Shown: positions 44,724 through 54,493, counted from the first letter of the stretch. The stretch is 64,000 bases of DNA from Prolixibacter bellariivorans ATCC BAA-1284 (GCF_000621705.1 NZ_JHXO01000008.1:124001-188000); one strand, 5' to 3'. Numbers and translations: made by a program. The notes: a model not told the origin generated them from the letters alone.

Positions 44724-45593
44724 ATGAAGAAGAACTTACCATATAACGACAACCGTATCCACGAAGAGCCACTGGACCAGTATCCTGAGATCGGGTATCC
44801 CTACTCGAGGTCGAAGGAAGATGTCTGGAATGCGCTTTCGCAGAAAATGACCGACCGAACGGGCCAGTCAACACCCGTTCGAAGGTTGCATCCCTACCGG
44901 ATGGCTGCAGCCGCTGTCATCATTGTTCTATTGGCAACAACCAGCTTTCTCAGGTTCTATACAAACAAGGTTATTGCTCCGGCAGGTCAACACATAGTGG
45001 CCCTTCTTCCCGACAGTTCAACGGTCAATCTGAATGCCGGTTCCACCCTCACCTATCATCCCTACTGGTGGAAAGTAGCCCGTTCTGTAAAACTAGACGG
45101 TGAAGGATTTTTCCAGGTGCAAAAAGGAAAACAGTTTGATGTAATTTCAAAATACGGTGAGGTAACTGTTTTGGGTACCAGCTTCAACATCTACGCCCGT
45201 GGCGATGATTACAAAGTAACCTGTTTTACAGGTAAAGTACGGGTTGAATCCATCGTTACACGCGAGAATATTATCCTTCGTCCTGACGAACACGCGTACC
45301 TGGAAAAGAACGGAAACCTAAAGGTCGTGCCCCACTACGATGTGAAACAATCCAATGCCTGGATGCACGATATGTTCATCTTTACCGGAACGCCAATCAA
45401 CCTGGTATTCCAGGAAATTGAACGGCAATACAACGTTCAAATCAAGGCAAAAGGAAATATAGATTATACCTACACCGGAAATTTCACACGAAATATGCCT
45501 GTTATCGAAGTGCTGCAGTATGTTTGTGAACCATTTGGTCTTACCTTTGTAAAACAGTCAAAAAACGTATACCAGATCGAACAAAGCCACTAA
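44724..45593 (+). CDS. FecR-family anti-sigma factor
   Basis: The membrane-spanning partner of the ECF sigma factor. A cytoplasmic N-terminus of about 58 residues is followed by one membrane segment (about 59-78, MAAAAVIIVLLATTSFL), then the FecR domain in the periplasm (about 90-195; LPDSSTVNLNAGSTLTY, GEVTVLGTSFNIYA, VTCFTGKVRVES) and the C-terminal domain (NLVFQEIERQYNVQIKAK) which contacts the STN domain of the receptor. It starts at the base after the sigma gene stop and ends 3 bases before the receptor start, so levels are tied together. Confidence 0.92.
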   Translation: MKKNLPYNDNRIHEEPLDQYPEIGYPYSRSKEDVWNALSQKMTDRTGQSTPVRRLHPYRMAAAAVIIVLLATTSFLRFYTNKVIAPAGQHIVALLPDSSTVNLNAGSTLTYHPYWWKVARSVKLDGEGFFQVQKGKQFDVISKYGEVTVLGTSFNIYARGDDYKVTCFTGKVRVESIVTRENIILRPDEHAYLEKNGNLKVVPHYDVKQSNAWMHDMFIFTGTPINLVFQEIERQYNVQIKAKGNIDYTYTGNFTRNMPVIEVLQYVCEPFGLTFVKQSKNVYQIEQSH

Positions 45594-45596
45594 ACC

Positions 45597-48128
45597 GTGA
45601 AGCGAAAAATCGTTGTCGTCATTTTCATTCTTCTTGCTTTTGGAACCTCAGCCTTCGCTCAGAAATACGAAGTCAATGCACAGGATATGGCATTGAACCA
45701 CGTTCTAATCGGCTTACGCGATAAATACAACTTTCATCTCTCTTTTAATGACAACGCCCTGGCTCAATACCAGGTTTCTGTTTCCGGTTCGTTCGACACT
45801 CCGGAAGATCTCTTCGACGCACTACTGAATAGTATTCCTTTCAGCTACCGAAAAAGGGGCAATGTATTTCTTATCCTTCCGGAAGAAAAAAAGCCGGAAA
45901 CGCCGAAAGCATTTTCCCTTTCGGGACAAGTTTTGGAAGCCATTACTCACGAGCCACTTCCCTACTCCAATGTTTTGATAAACGATCACGGGTTGGCTAC
46001 TGACTTAAAAGGAAGTTTCCGCTACATCTCCTCCGGAGACAGCATTTTCCGCATCCGAATTTCACATCTAGGGCACTACATTCTCGACACGATTTGTGGC
46101 CCCGGCAACAATTACCGGTTCATCCTCACACCATCCAGTATTGGATTAAAAGAGATCGTAGTTGCCAACAAAGTCGTCGAAAAAGCAACACAAATCGGAG
46201 ATGCTCCGGGAGTGATGCGTCTGAATCACCAGATAGTGCAGTTCCTTCCGGGAAACGACGACAACTCGGTGTTTAACCTTCTACGATTGCAACCCGGTGT
46301 TCTGGCTGCCGGTGAGCAATCCAACGGATTGATTATCTGGGGAAGTTACGAAGGACACAGTCAGGTGCTTTTCGATGGATTTACACTATGGGGACTGAAA
46401 AACTTTAACGACAACATTAGTGCAGTCAATCCCTTGGTCGTAAAAGATGTTCAGGTGCTGAAAGGCGGTTATGATGCCCGTTACGGAGAACGGGTTGGCG
46501 GCATTGTCAATATTGCCGGAAAAAATGGTTCCACATACAAGCCCGGACTCAACCTGGCACTGAACAATGTCACGGCTAACGGCATGCTGGAAGTTCCTCT
46601 GTCGAAAAAGTCATCCATTCTGTTGGCCTTCCGGCAGACCTATTACAATCTCTACAATCCCGATGACGTTGAATATACCGGAACCACAACGACAACAACC
46701 GGTGGCCAGGGAATGGGGCCCGGCGGCGGACAAGGACAAAACTCCATCAATGTAAATATCCGCCCCGACTACACTTTCCACGACGCCAATATTCGTTTCT
46801 CAACACGCAGCGACAACGGCGATTTGTTTTACATCAGTCTGCTGGGAGGCGAAGATCAATTCAAATACACACTTAACCGGACAAACGCTCAGTTCGATAT
46901 CTCCAAATCAACACAGGAGGATAACCGCCAGTTGGGCGGAGCTGTTTATTACGGAAAAACCTGGAATAAAGGGAATGCCTCCAGCATAACCATCGATTAT
47001 TCCAACCTGGATAATAAAGTACGCAGTAATTATCAAAACCGGTTTGGCCCGGGCAGAGGGCTGGCCAGCTGGAGTAACTCCAACACCGACAATCAGGTTT
47101 CGCAGTTCTCTTTAAAAAACACAAACCGTTTCGCTATCAGCAAGCAACACACACTGGAAACAGGCTTCGGACTGATTGCCGAGCAGGTAAAACTAGTTAG
47201 CGATACTACAGAAATCAATTTCGCATCACAGGAAGCTGATTTGCAACGTCTCAACTTCTATGCTCAAGACCACATTGCCCTTCCAGGAAATATTCAGTTT
47301 AAAGGTGGTTTTCGGTTCGACTTACCGTTCGATCAGCAAAAGTTGTTTATTCAGCCGAGAATTTCAGCCAGTATTCCCATCAGTCAATCAGTGAAGTTTA
47401 ATGCAGCATGGGGCATTTACAACCAATTCATCAGTAAAAGTACCGTTATCGATGCAGTTGGAAACTACCAATACCTGTGGTTTGGCTCCGATGGAACAGA
47501 TGTTCCGGTATTAAAAGCAATACATTATGTGAGTGGCTGGTCGTTTCACGGTAAAAGCTTTTTGGCCAGCCTGGAAGGATACTACAAAGACATCAGTGGT
47601 TTAACGCAATTCCGCACCAATCCGGAAACCGGAGTTCAAACACATATACACGGAAAAGGGCGAAGCTACGGAGTCGATCTGTTCCTGAAAAAGGATTTTC
47701 ATGGACATTCGGTATGGCTTTCCTATTCGTTGGGCAAAGCCGAAGAAAAATTTCTGACGACGGAATACCAACGAGCACCGCAAGATCAACGACATGAATT
47801 AAAGCTGGCGGGAATTATCAATCTAAAGCCTTTTTACCTGTCAGCCAATTATGTTTATGGGAGTGGTTTTCCACTCTACACCGATTCAACCGATCCCAAT
47901 TCGTATACTGAGCCCGATTACCAGCGAACGGATGTTTCTGCAACCTGGCGTTTTTCAACTTCAAAACTCAGAGGTGAAATAGCCTTTTCCATCCTCAATC
48001 TGTTCGATAATTACAACATCAAGTACTCGACCTTCGAAACCGTGCCGCTCGACGACACCAATACCCTCCGGATTAACACCGAATCGGTTCCTTTCTCGCC
48101 CAGGCTTTCCCTTAGGCTGACGCTATAG
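45597..48128 (+). CDS. TonB-dependent receptor with STN signalling domain
   Basis: An outer-membrane receptor/transducer of 843 residues starting at GTG 45597 (no in-frame ATG near). Signal peptide ends at SAFA-Q near 22. Then an STN domain (about 30-97; MALNHVLIGLRDKYNFHLSFND), a carboxypeptidase-regulatory-like domain (about 105-185; LSGQVLEAITHEPLPYSNVLI), a plug (about 200-310; VFNLLRLQPGVLAAGEQ and RYGERVGGIVNIAGKNG) and a barrel to the C-terminal aromatic/Leu end. The STN domain means it can signal to FecR. A low-complexity loop in the barrel (about 360-380) is rich in Thr then Gly/Gln. Its ligand is unknown; it is smaller than SusC proteins and has no SusD. Confidence 0.92.
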   Translation: MKRKIVVVIFILLAFGTSAFAQKYEVNAQDMALNHVLIGLRDKYNFHLSFNDNALAQYQVSVSGSFDTPEDLFDALLNSIPFSYRKRGNVFLILPEEKKPETPKAFSLSGQVLEAITHEPLPYSNVLINDHGLATDLKGSFRYISSGDSIFRIRISHLGHYILDTICGPGNNYRFILTPSSIGLKEIVVANKVVEKATQIGDAPGVMRLNHQIVQFLPGNDDNSVFNLLRLQPGVLAAGEQSNGLIIWGSYEGHSQVLFDGFTLWGLKNFNDNISAVNPLVVKDVQVLKGGYDARYGERVGGIVNIAGKNGSTYKPGLNLALNNVTANGMLEVPLSKKSSILLAFRQTYYNLYNPDDVEYTGTTTTTTGGQGMGPGGGQGQNSINVNIRPDYTFHDANIRFSTRSDNGDLFYISLLGGEDQFKYTLNRTNAQFDISKSTQEDNRQLGGAVYYGKTWNKGNASSITIDYSNLDNKVRSNYQNRFGPGRGLASWSNSNTDNQVSQFSLKNTNRFAISKQHTLETGFGLIAEQVKLVSDTTEINFASQEADLQRLNFYAQDHIALPGNIQFKGGFRFDLPFDQQKLFIQPRISASIPISQSVKFNAAWGIYNQFISKSTVIDAVGNYQYLWFGSDGTDVPVLKAIHYVSGWSFHGKSFLASLEGYYKDISGLTQFRTNPETGVQTHIHGKGRSYGVDLFLKKDFHGHSVWLSYSLGKAEEKFLTTEYQRAPQDQRHELKLAGIINLKPFYLSANYVYGSGFPLYTDSTDPNSYTEPDYQRTDVSATWRFSTSKLRGEIAFSILNLFDNYNIKYSTFETVPLDDTNTLRINTESVPFSPRLSLRLTL

Positions 48129-48493
48129 CCTCTACCCATACGAAACACTACGAATCAACATATTACAGCATTACTTTTCCAGCCAAGTGTTGCAAAATGT
48201 TGCATTTCACCTTTTTTCCCTGAACAAGTGTTAAACCACGCCGTCATCCGCTAAAATATCCTAAATATGAGGGCACTAGGCCAACCCATTTCCGAATGCA
48301 TTGTTTGATATGCCAAAAAGAAGATAATCATGTCTGGAATAAAAAAGATACAGAACAGGATACAGCTTCCGGAAATAATTTTCTCTTCCGGTTAGCTTGA
48401 AAAAATAAACCACCGGCTACCTGTCTGGAAAGACAGGCCCACTACAATCAGTGATTACAAGGATAAAGATGTTAAACTCAAAATTTCAGGGTC
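48129..48493. other. Intergenic stretch before the PepSY-like gene
   Basis: About 365 bases without a supported gene. Two copies of TGTTGCA lie around 48187-48205. A perfect 7-bp hairpin CCTGTCT/AGACAGG with loop GGAA is at 48420-48437, some 60 bases before the next start; it has no T run, so it is not a terminator. Confidence 0.45.
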
Positions 48494-49045
48494 ATGAAAA
48501 AGTCAATGTTAGCAAGTATGATTGTGCTGGCCTTTACCCTGCAGGCCTTCGCACAGCAGAAGATGAACGTACAGGTACCAATGGAAAAGCTGGTAATTGA
48601 CCAGAATCAGGTTCCTCAAGCCGTTACACAGGCGGTACAAAAAGATGTGTCAGATGGTCAACCGGTTCAATGGCATACATTCCCTTACGTATTTAAAAAA
48701 TACGGATGGGATGTGGTCAATCCGAAATTGGTCAAGAAAGAAAAGAAACCGGATCAGTACGAGGTCTACATTAAAACCAGCCACGGCGGCCGTATCGATG
48801 CAGTCTACGGAAAGAATGGGAACCTGGTGAGAATGCGCGAGGTATTAAAAAATGTTGAATTGCCAATGAACATTGAAGATGCCATTGCCAAAAGCCAGTA
48901 CAAAGATTGGAATATCTCCAAAGACAAGGAATTGATAACCGTTGGAGAAGATCACGTTAAACATTATGTAGTAAGATTAACCAAGGGAGAACAGAAAAAG
49001 ACCCTTTTCATAGACGAAAAAGGGAATTTCCTCCCACATGTTTAA
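48494..49045 (+). CDS. PepSY-like periplasmic protein
   Basis: A 183-residue exported protein: signal peptide ending QAFA-Q near 20, then a PepSY-like fold of the Bacteroidota group (two repeats, e.g. QAVTQAVQKDVSDGQPVQW and AIAKSQYKDWNISKD-like stretches, with strands such as YEVYIKTSHGGRIDAVYGKNGNLV). Such proteins are small beta-lactamase-inhibitor-like or putative periplasmic modulators; no firm function is known. It lies after the ECF/FecR/receptor cassette and may be one of its target genes, as an inference from position. A very good terminator follows. Confidence 0.8.
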   Translation: MKKSMLASMIVLAFTLQAFAQQKMNVQVPMEKLVIDQNQVPQAVTQAVQKDVSDGQPVQWHTFPYVFKKYGWDVVNPKLVKKEKKPDQYEVYIKTSHGGRIDAVYGKNGNLVRMREVLKNVELPMNIEDAIAKSQYKDWNISKDKELITVGEDHVKHYVVRLTKGEQKKTLFIDEKGNFLPHV

Positions 49046-49071
49046 ACGTGCCCATATATACTATCACTAAA

Positions 49072-49110
49072 ATGCTGCAGATTCCCGATTGAATCTGCAG
49101 CATTTTTTTG
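49072..49110 (+). terminator. Terminator after the PepSY-like gene
   Basis: A 12-bp perfect stem ATGCTGCAGATT (49072-49083) with AATCTGCAGCAT (49092-49103) is followed by seven T. Confidence 0.92.
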
Positions 49111-49217
49111 TAAAAACCCACTGCTTCCCTCATTTTTTTACTTCGGATAGTTATAGAATACCAATAAATTATCCAACAATTCTTATCTTGTATGCAACCG
49201 CCACCTAACTGCACTTT

Positions 49218-49523
49218 ATGAAAGAAGAAATGGTGTCCATCCTGGTCATTTTCGAAACTTATAGTGACCATATTGAGCGATTGCGCAGCTTATTAGAAGT
49301 ACTTTGTGAAATTGCCCGGGATGAATATAAATGTCCACGTTTCGAGGTCTTTCAGAATACCTATGCGAATGAAAAGTTTTTTTTGGTGGAAACCTGGCAA
49401 AATCGAAAAACCTGGGACAAATACGTAAATTCAGCTGAGTTCCGTTCGGCAATGGAAGAAATAAATAAACTACTTGAGCACCCGATTCAAATAACGATAT
49501 TAAATAAACTGTCGCAAGCATGA
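49218..49523 (+). CDS. Small antibiotic-biosynthesis-monooxygenase (ABM) domain protein
   Basis: A 101-residue protein with the ferredoxin-like ABM fold: strand MVSILVIFE, helix HIERLRSLLEVLCEIARDE, strand CPRFEVFQNTY, FLVETWQNRKTWDKYVNSAEFRSAMEEINKLLEHPI. The order and the ETWQNRKTWDKY segment match quinol monooxygenase YgiN-type proteins that act on quinones or related aromatics. The GNAT gene overlaps it by four bases (ATGA). Function within the cell is not known. Confidence 0.85.
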   Translation: MKEEMVSILVIFETYSDHIERLRSLLEVLCEIARDEYKCPRFEVFQNTYANEKFFLVETWQNRKTWDKYVNSAEFRSAMEEINKLLEHPIQITILNKLSQA

Positions 49524-50053
49524 AGTTCCCGGTATTACATACCGAACGCTTGATTTTGCGAGAAATGCAACAGAAAGATAAGGAACACTTTATCAATTTT
49601 ATGACGAATCAATCGTGTACGCAGTATCTCATGTTCAATGAAGAGCAAAAAACCCACAAGGGTGCCCGCAGGTTATTCGATTACATCCTGAACAGTTACT
49701 TATCCAACGAACCGGTATTAGCGCTTGCCGTTGCATTAAGAGAGAAAGACGAAATGATTGGTTTGGTAGGAGCATCACCAATAGAAACTCCGGGTATTTA
49801 TGAGTGCTACTACACTTTGTTTCCTGAAATGACCGGCCACGGCTACGCCACCGAAGCAACCAGAAGGCTATTTCAATTCCTGTTTCAGAATCGAAATGCA
49901 ACTGAAACAAGAGCGTATATGTACCCGGAAAATAAAGCGAGTCGACGTGTCGCCGAACGATTAGCCATGGAGAACAAGGGCATTCAAAAGCATCCCGTTT
50001 TTCAAAGCAACCAATTGTTGTATGTCTGCTATCCTGATAAAGTAACCGGCTAA
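49520..50053 (+). CDS. GNAT-family N-acetyltransferase
   Basis: A 177-residue acetyltransferase of the RimJ/RimL type (acetyltransf_3). The opening LHTERLILREMQQKDKE, the acetyl-CoA-binding stretch GHGYATEATRRLFQFLF and the later NKASRRVAERLAMENKG fit well. It is translationally coupled to the ABM monooxygenase gene. Substrate could be a ribosomal protein terminus or a small amine; this cannot be told from sequence. Confidence 0.88.
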   Translation: MKFPVLHTERLILREMQQKDKEHFINFMTNQSCTQYLMFNEEQKTHKGARRLFDYILNSYLSNEPVLALAVALREKDEMIGLVGASPIETPGIYECYYTLFPEMTGHGYATEATRRLFQFLFQNRNATETRAYMYPENKASRRVAERLAMENKGIQKHPVFQSNQLLYVCYPDKVTG

Positions 50054-50299
50054 CCAAACTACAAAGTGAAGTACCCCTTTCTCTCCCCTGTTTTTATTTT
50101 CACAAAAAGAATGTAAATTTATAAAACACTGAACACAAGACAGAAGAACCATGATTTTTCGTTCAGATTGATAATTGCCCCCGATTTAACCTTGATTATC
50201 GCAGTGAATGCTGCTGATGGGAACCTCTAGTCATTTTTATCAGCAACAAGCCTGCGGTAATACAAGCATACAACAACCTACAACTTAAAAATATGACTC

Positions 50300-52228
50300 A
50301 TGAAAAAAACAGCCTTCCACGCTTCCATTCTGCTGATAGCGTTTGCTATGTTTGCCTGCAAACAAAAACCGGCAGAACCTCAACGCACGGTAAAACAGTA
50401 TTCCATCGATCAGTTTTACAAGAATAAATCCATTTATGGAGGACAGTTTAATGCTGATGAATCCAAACTACTGATATGCAGCAATGAATCGGGGATTTAC
50501 AACTTGTACGAAATCAACCTCGATAATGGAACTAAACAGCAAATAACCGATTCCAGGGTCGAGTCCATTTTCCCGGTTGACTATGTTCCGGGAACCGACC
50601 AAATCATCTATTCAGCCGATAAAGGTGGAAATGAAATCAGTCATCTCTATCTGCTTTCACCCGATAGCACCGTTGTGGATTTGACGCCGGGCGAAAAGGA
50701 GAAAGCCAGTTTTGCCGGCTGGAATAAAGATAAAACAGCCATGTATTACCTGTCGAATAAGCGCGACCCGCGTTTCTTCGATTTGTATAAAATGAAAATC
50801 GGCGACTGGAAGCCGGAAATGATTTATCAAAACAACGATGGACTCGAGATTGACGGTATCTCCTGGGATGAGAAATACCTGGCACTAACCCAAAATATCA
50901 CGACCAGTGAAACCAAACTTTTCCTCGTAGGTCTGAAAAACGGACAACGCACGGAGATTTCCCAGCCCGATTTCCCCGGTATCTATGCTGCATCAGGCTT
51001 TAGCAAAGATGGAAGCTCCTTCTTCTATCGTACCGATGCTGATTCGGAGTTCATGTACCTGGTGAAATATAATCTCGCTGACGGCAGTCGTGAACCGGTT
51101 TATCAAACCAACTGGGATGTTGTCTTTAGTTACAATTCGGAAAATGAAAAATACCGGGTAATCGGTGTGAATGAAGATGCACGAAATAAAATCATTGTAT
51201 TGGATAACGCTACTGGACAGGAAGTTGCCTTTCCGGATATTCCTGATGGAAATATTCTCGGTGTATCGATTTCGGATAACGAAGATATGATGCGTCTTTC
51301 GGTTGGAACGTCCAAGGCTCCCACCAACATTTATGTCTATAATTTCGAGACAAAGGATCTGAAAAAACTGACCAACTCGCTGAACCCGGACATCAACCCG
51401 GATGATTTGGTTTCAGCTGAAGTGGTACGGTTCAACTCTTTCGATAGCTTGAAGATACCGGCTATCTTCTACAAGCCCGTCAATGCATCTGCCGACAACA
51501 AAGTGCCTGCGTTGATTTGGGTACACGGTGGCCCGGGAGGTCAGTCCCGAACCGGTTACTTCGCACTGATTCAATACCTGGTGAACCACGATTACGCGAT
51601 CCTTGCGGTAAATAACCGGGGCAGCAGTGGCTATGGAAAAACCTTCTACAAGATGGATGACCAGAATCACGGAGATAAGGATTTGATGGACTGCATCTAC
51701 GGGAAGAAATACCTGCAAAGGCTCGATTTTATCGATCCTGAAAAAATTGGAATCATCGGCGGTTCCTATGGCGGTTACATGACGATGGCAGCCATGACCT
51801 TCCATCCGGATGAATTCAAAGTTGGCGTCGATTTGTTTGGCGTTACCAACTGGTTGCGCACCCTGAAGTCCATTCCGCCTTACTGGGAATCATTCCGGAA
51901 AGCGCTCTATGCCGAAATGGGCGATCCTTTCACTGCGGACTCGGTTCGTCTTTACAATATTTCGCCACTTTTCCATGCCGATCAGATTAAAAATCCGGTG
52001 ATGGTGTTACAGGGAAAAAACGACCCGCGTGTGCTGCAGGTCGAATCGGATGAAATTGTCAACGCGATGAAGCAGAACAACGTTCCGGTTGAATATGTCG
52101 TCTTCCCCGATGAGGGTCATGGTTTCAGGAAAAAGGAAAATGAAATTACAGGTTATGGAAAAATCCTGACTTTCCTCGATACCTATCTGAAAGGTTCTGA
52201 TGAAAACAGTGCAGAGGTGAAACAATAG
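50300..52228 (+). CDS. S9-family (prolyl oligopeptidase) lipoprotein peptidase
   Basis: A lipoprotein serine peptidase of 642 residues. Signal with lipobox Cys20 (AMFAC-KQK). An N-terminal beta-propeller (about 40-370; repeats such as NLYEINLDNGTKQQITDS, LYLLSPDSTVVDLTPGE) sits before an alpha/beta-hydrolase domain with Ser489 in GGSYGGYMT, Asp575 in GKNDPRV and His607 in DEGHGF. The oxyanion and HGGPGGQ segment is present. Members remove dipeptides or acyl-amino acids from short peptides. It is a single-gene unit. Confidence 0.93.
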   Translation: MKKTAFHASILLIAFAMFACKQKPAEPQRTVKQYSIDQFYKNKSIYGGQFNADESKLLICSNESGIYNLYEINLDNGTKQQITDSRVESIFPVDYVPGTDQIIYSADKGGNEISHLYLLSPDSTVVDLTPGEKEKASFAGWNKDKTAMYYLSNKRDPRFFDLYKMKIGDWKPEMIYQNNDGLEIDGISWDEKYLALTQNITTSETKLFLVGLKNGQRTEISQPDFPGIYAASGFSKDGSSFFYRTDADSEFMYLVKYNLADGSREPVYQTNWDVVFSYNSENEKYRVIGVNEDARNKIIVLDNATGQEVAFPDIPDGNILGVSISDNEDMMRLSVGTSKAPTNIYVYNFETKDLKKLTNSLNPDINPDDLVSAEVVRFNSFDSLKIPAIFYKPVNASADNKVPALIWVHGGPGGQSRTGYFALIQYLVNHDYAILAVNNRGSSGYGKTFYKMDDQNHGDKDLMDCIYGKKYLQRLDFIDPEKIGIIGGSYGGYMTMAAMTFHPDEFKVGVDLFGVTNWLRTLKSIPPYWESFRKALYAEMGDPFTADSVRLYNISPLFHADQIKNPVMVLQGKNDPRVLQVESDEIVNAMKQNNVPVEYVVFPDEGHGFRKKENEITGYGKILTFLDTYLKGSDENSAEVKQ

Positions 52229-52274
52229 GTTATTCCGCACAGGCGGGTTTCATTTCTTTTTTCAACGCTGAGTT

Positions 52275-52323
52275 TAATTCCATGATTTACGGTGACCACC
52301 TTCGTCTGTAAATCATGGAATTA
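52275..52323. terminator. Long inverted repeat, possible terminator
   Basis: A 16-bp perfect stem TAATTCCATGATTTAC (52275-52290) with GTAAATCATGGAATTA (52308-52323) and a 17-nt loop follows the peptidase gene. T runs are weak, so its role as terminator is likely but not certain. Confidence 0.55.
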
Positions 52324-52412
52324 TTTGTAATTTATAGGAATGCTCATCCGGTGCTTTCGCGAAAAAGCAGGAATTACTGGAATGAATCGATTTATTCATC
52401 AGCACAAAAGCT

Positions 52413-53276
52413 ATGGAAAAAGTTGAAAAAAAACCGGCCGATAAACTTTTTGTAGTTTCCGGAGGTCGCGGAGTGGCTGGCCATACCATGGTTCAGTCCC
52501 TCCTGATACAGTATCCTGATAACAAAATTCCGGTTGTCATTATTCCCAATGTCCAAAGCAATGAAAAAATCAAAGAGGTGGTTTTGCGGGCCAAAAAGGC
52601 CAATGCATTAATAACCCACACCATGGTCAACTCCGACCTGCGGCATGAATTGCTTAAAGCCTGCCGGGAAGAAGGTGTCGAGGAGATCGATTTCATGGGA
52701 CCACTAGCCAATTATCTTGAGAACAAAATTGGTTTGATAAGTGTGAATGTACCTGGCCTTTACAGACGTATCAATGCGCAATATTACGACCGTATTGAGG
52801 CCATTGAATATGCTTTGAACCAGGATGACGGACTTAATCCCAGACGGCTAAAAGACGCGGAAATTATACTAACCGGAGTCTCCCGGAGTGGTAAAACGCC
52901 ACTTTCGGTGTACATATCGATGTTTGGCTGGAAAGTTGCTAATGTGCCGCTGGTAAAAGGCATAGAACCTCCGGAAGAACTGTTCAATATCGACCCACGA
53001 CGGGTTTTCGGTCTCTCCATTAACATCAGCTATCTAATCGCCCAACGACATAAACGACTTTCGCAACTGGGTTATGGCGACAATCCAAGCTATACCGACA
53101 AACGCATTGTTTCTGATGAGTTGCAATACGCCAGAATGATTTTCGAACGTGGTGGATTTACGGTTATCAATGTGACTAACAAACCCATCGAAACCAGCGC
53201 CAACGAAATTATCGGACACATATACGACCGGTTTGGGGAACAAGAACGAAAGCATCAAAAACCACCGGACAGTTAA
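52413..53276 (+). CDS. ppsR: Pyruvate, phosphate dikinase regulatory protein (kinase-phosphorylase)
   Basis: A bifunctional regulator that uses ADP to phosphorylate and Pi to dephosphorylate PPDK or PEP synthase. The 287-residue length and the family form (DUF299) fit: VSGGRGVAGHTMVQSLL near the N-terminus, the nucleotide-binding GVSRSGKT at 155-162 followed by TPLSVYISMFGWKVANVPLV, and SYTDKRIVSDELQYARMIF, ending NVTNKPIETSANEI. The target enzyme is not encoded in the window. Whether the target is PPDK or PEP synthase is not decided; the symbol is used for the family. Confidence 0.88.
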   Translation: MEKVEKKPADKLFVVSGGRGVAGHTMVQSLLIQYPDNKIPVVIIPNVQSNEKIKEVVLRAKKANALITHTMVNSDLRHELLKACREEGVEEIDFMGPLANYLENKIGLISVNVPGLYRRINAQYYDRIEAIEYALNQDDGLNPRRLKDAEIILTGVSRSGKTPLSVYISMFGWKVANVPLVKGIEPPEELFNIDPRRVFGLSINISYLIAQRHKRLSQLGYGDNPSYTDKRIVSDELQYARMIFERGGFTVINVTNKPIETSANEIIGHIYDRFGEQERKHQKPPDS

Positions 53277-53385
53277 CACCTCCGGAATTCATCCGAACAT
53301 CGGTCACGCATCCTCTGTTAAAGAGGAAAGATTCAGTCTGGATGAAACAGACTGTCCGAAAAAACGATCTTAAAAACAATACGAT

Positions 53386-54453
53386 ATGAAGACAAGTGTG
53401 CAAATTGACTCCGCCAAACCGATTCTCGTCACAGGTGGTTCGGGCTATGTAGCATCCTGGATAGTAAAGCAGTTACTCGACGCAGGCTACAATGTAAGAA
53501 CAACCGTTCGAAATAAATCGAATACCGCCAAATATGAGCACCTGCTGGATATCGCCAAAGAATCCAAAGGAAAACTGGAAGTTTTCGAGGCTGACCTGAT
53601 GAAGGAAGGAACCTTTCTGGAAGCCATGAAAGGTTGCGAGTTGCTGTTCCATACCGCTTCTCCTTTCAAGATAGCGGGATTTAAAAGTGCGCAAAAGGAG
53701 CTGGTCGATCCGGCACTTCAGGGAACCCGAAATGTACTGCTATCTGCCAATATCACACCTTCATTGAAGCGCATTGTTCTCACTGCCAGTGTGGCCACGA
53801 TATACGGCGACGCTATCGAATCGCAAAATACGCCCAACGGAACGTTCACCGACAGGGACTGGAATGAAACCAGCTCGCTTTCGCATCAACCCTATTCTTA
53901 TTCCAAAACCGTGGCCGAAAAAGAGGCCTGGAAGATGGAAAGAGAACAAGACCAATGGGAGTTGGTAACCGTTCATCCCGGATTTGTGCTGGGCCCGTCA
54001 CTCACGCCGCGGACCGATTCTACCAGCATCGATTTTATGATTTCCTTCCTAAACGGAAAATACAAAACCGGTGTTCCGGATTTCACCTTCGGATTTGTCG
54101 ATGTTCGCGATGTAGCAAAAGTTCATGTGGCCGCTGGAATGACTCCAAGCGCCAAAGGACGTTACATTGCCGTTTCCGAGTCAAAGACCGCATTGGAAGT
54201 GGCACAGATTCTCCGCGAAAAATACAACGGAAATTACCCTATTCCGACCAAAGTGGTTCCCCGCCCGTTATTATATATCGTTGGCCCGATGATGGGATTC
54301 AAATGGAAATTCCTGAAAAGAAATCTCGGATATCCGATAAAATTTGACAATTCCCCAAGTATCAACCATCTCGGGATTCAATACATTCCATTGAAACAGA
54401 CCATCGAAGATCATGCGGAGCAAATTATCAATGAAGGACTACTGAAGAAATAA
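53386..54453 (+). CDS. NAD(P)-dependent extended short-chain reductase, dihydroflavonol-reductase type
   Basis: A 355-residue Rossmann enzyme: nucleotide-binding TGGSGYVAS at 16-23, followed by VRTTVRNKS which suggests NADP use, and catalytic Tyr170-x3-Lys174 in YSYSKTVAEKEA. It belongs to the group that includes dihydroflavonol-4-reductases and aldehyde reductases in bacteria. The C-terminal half has VDVRDVAKVHVAAG. There is no neighbour of the same pathway, so the substrate (an aldehyde or ketone) is unknown. Confidence 0.88.
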   Translation: MKTSVQIDSAKPILVTGGSGYVASWIVKQLLDAGYNVRTTVRNKSNTAKYEHLLDIAKESKGKLEVFEADLMKEGTFLEAMKGCELLFHTASPFKIAGFKSAQKELVDPALQGTRNVLLSANITPSLKRIVLTASVATIYGDAIESQNTPNGTFTDRDWNETSSLSHQPYSYSKTVAEKEAWKMEREQDQWELVTVHPGFVLGPSLTPRTDSTSIDFMISFLNGKYKTGVPDFTFGFVDVRDVAKVHVAAGMTPSAKGRYIAVSESKTALEVAQILREKYNGNYPIPTKVVPRPLLYIVGPMMGFKWKFLKRNLGYPIKFDNSPSINHLGIQYIPLKQTIEDHAEQIINEGLLKK

Positions 54454-54493
54454 TCTGCACACCGCCATTTCAAAAACTTTGCCATACCAAATT

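Noticed and set aside
48330-48395. 21-codon ORF upstream of the PepSY-like gene
   Set aside because: Very short, no coupling to the next gene and no conserved feature.
53334-53354. Short inverted repeat CAGTCT/AGACTG after the PPDK regulatory gene
   Set aside because: Only 6 bp and no T run, so neither a terminator nor an operator is supported.
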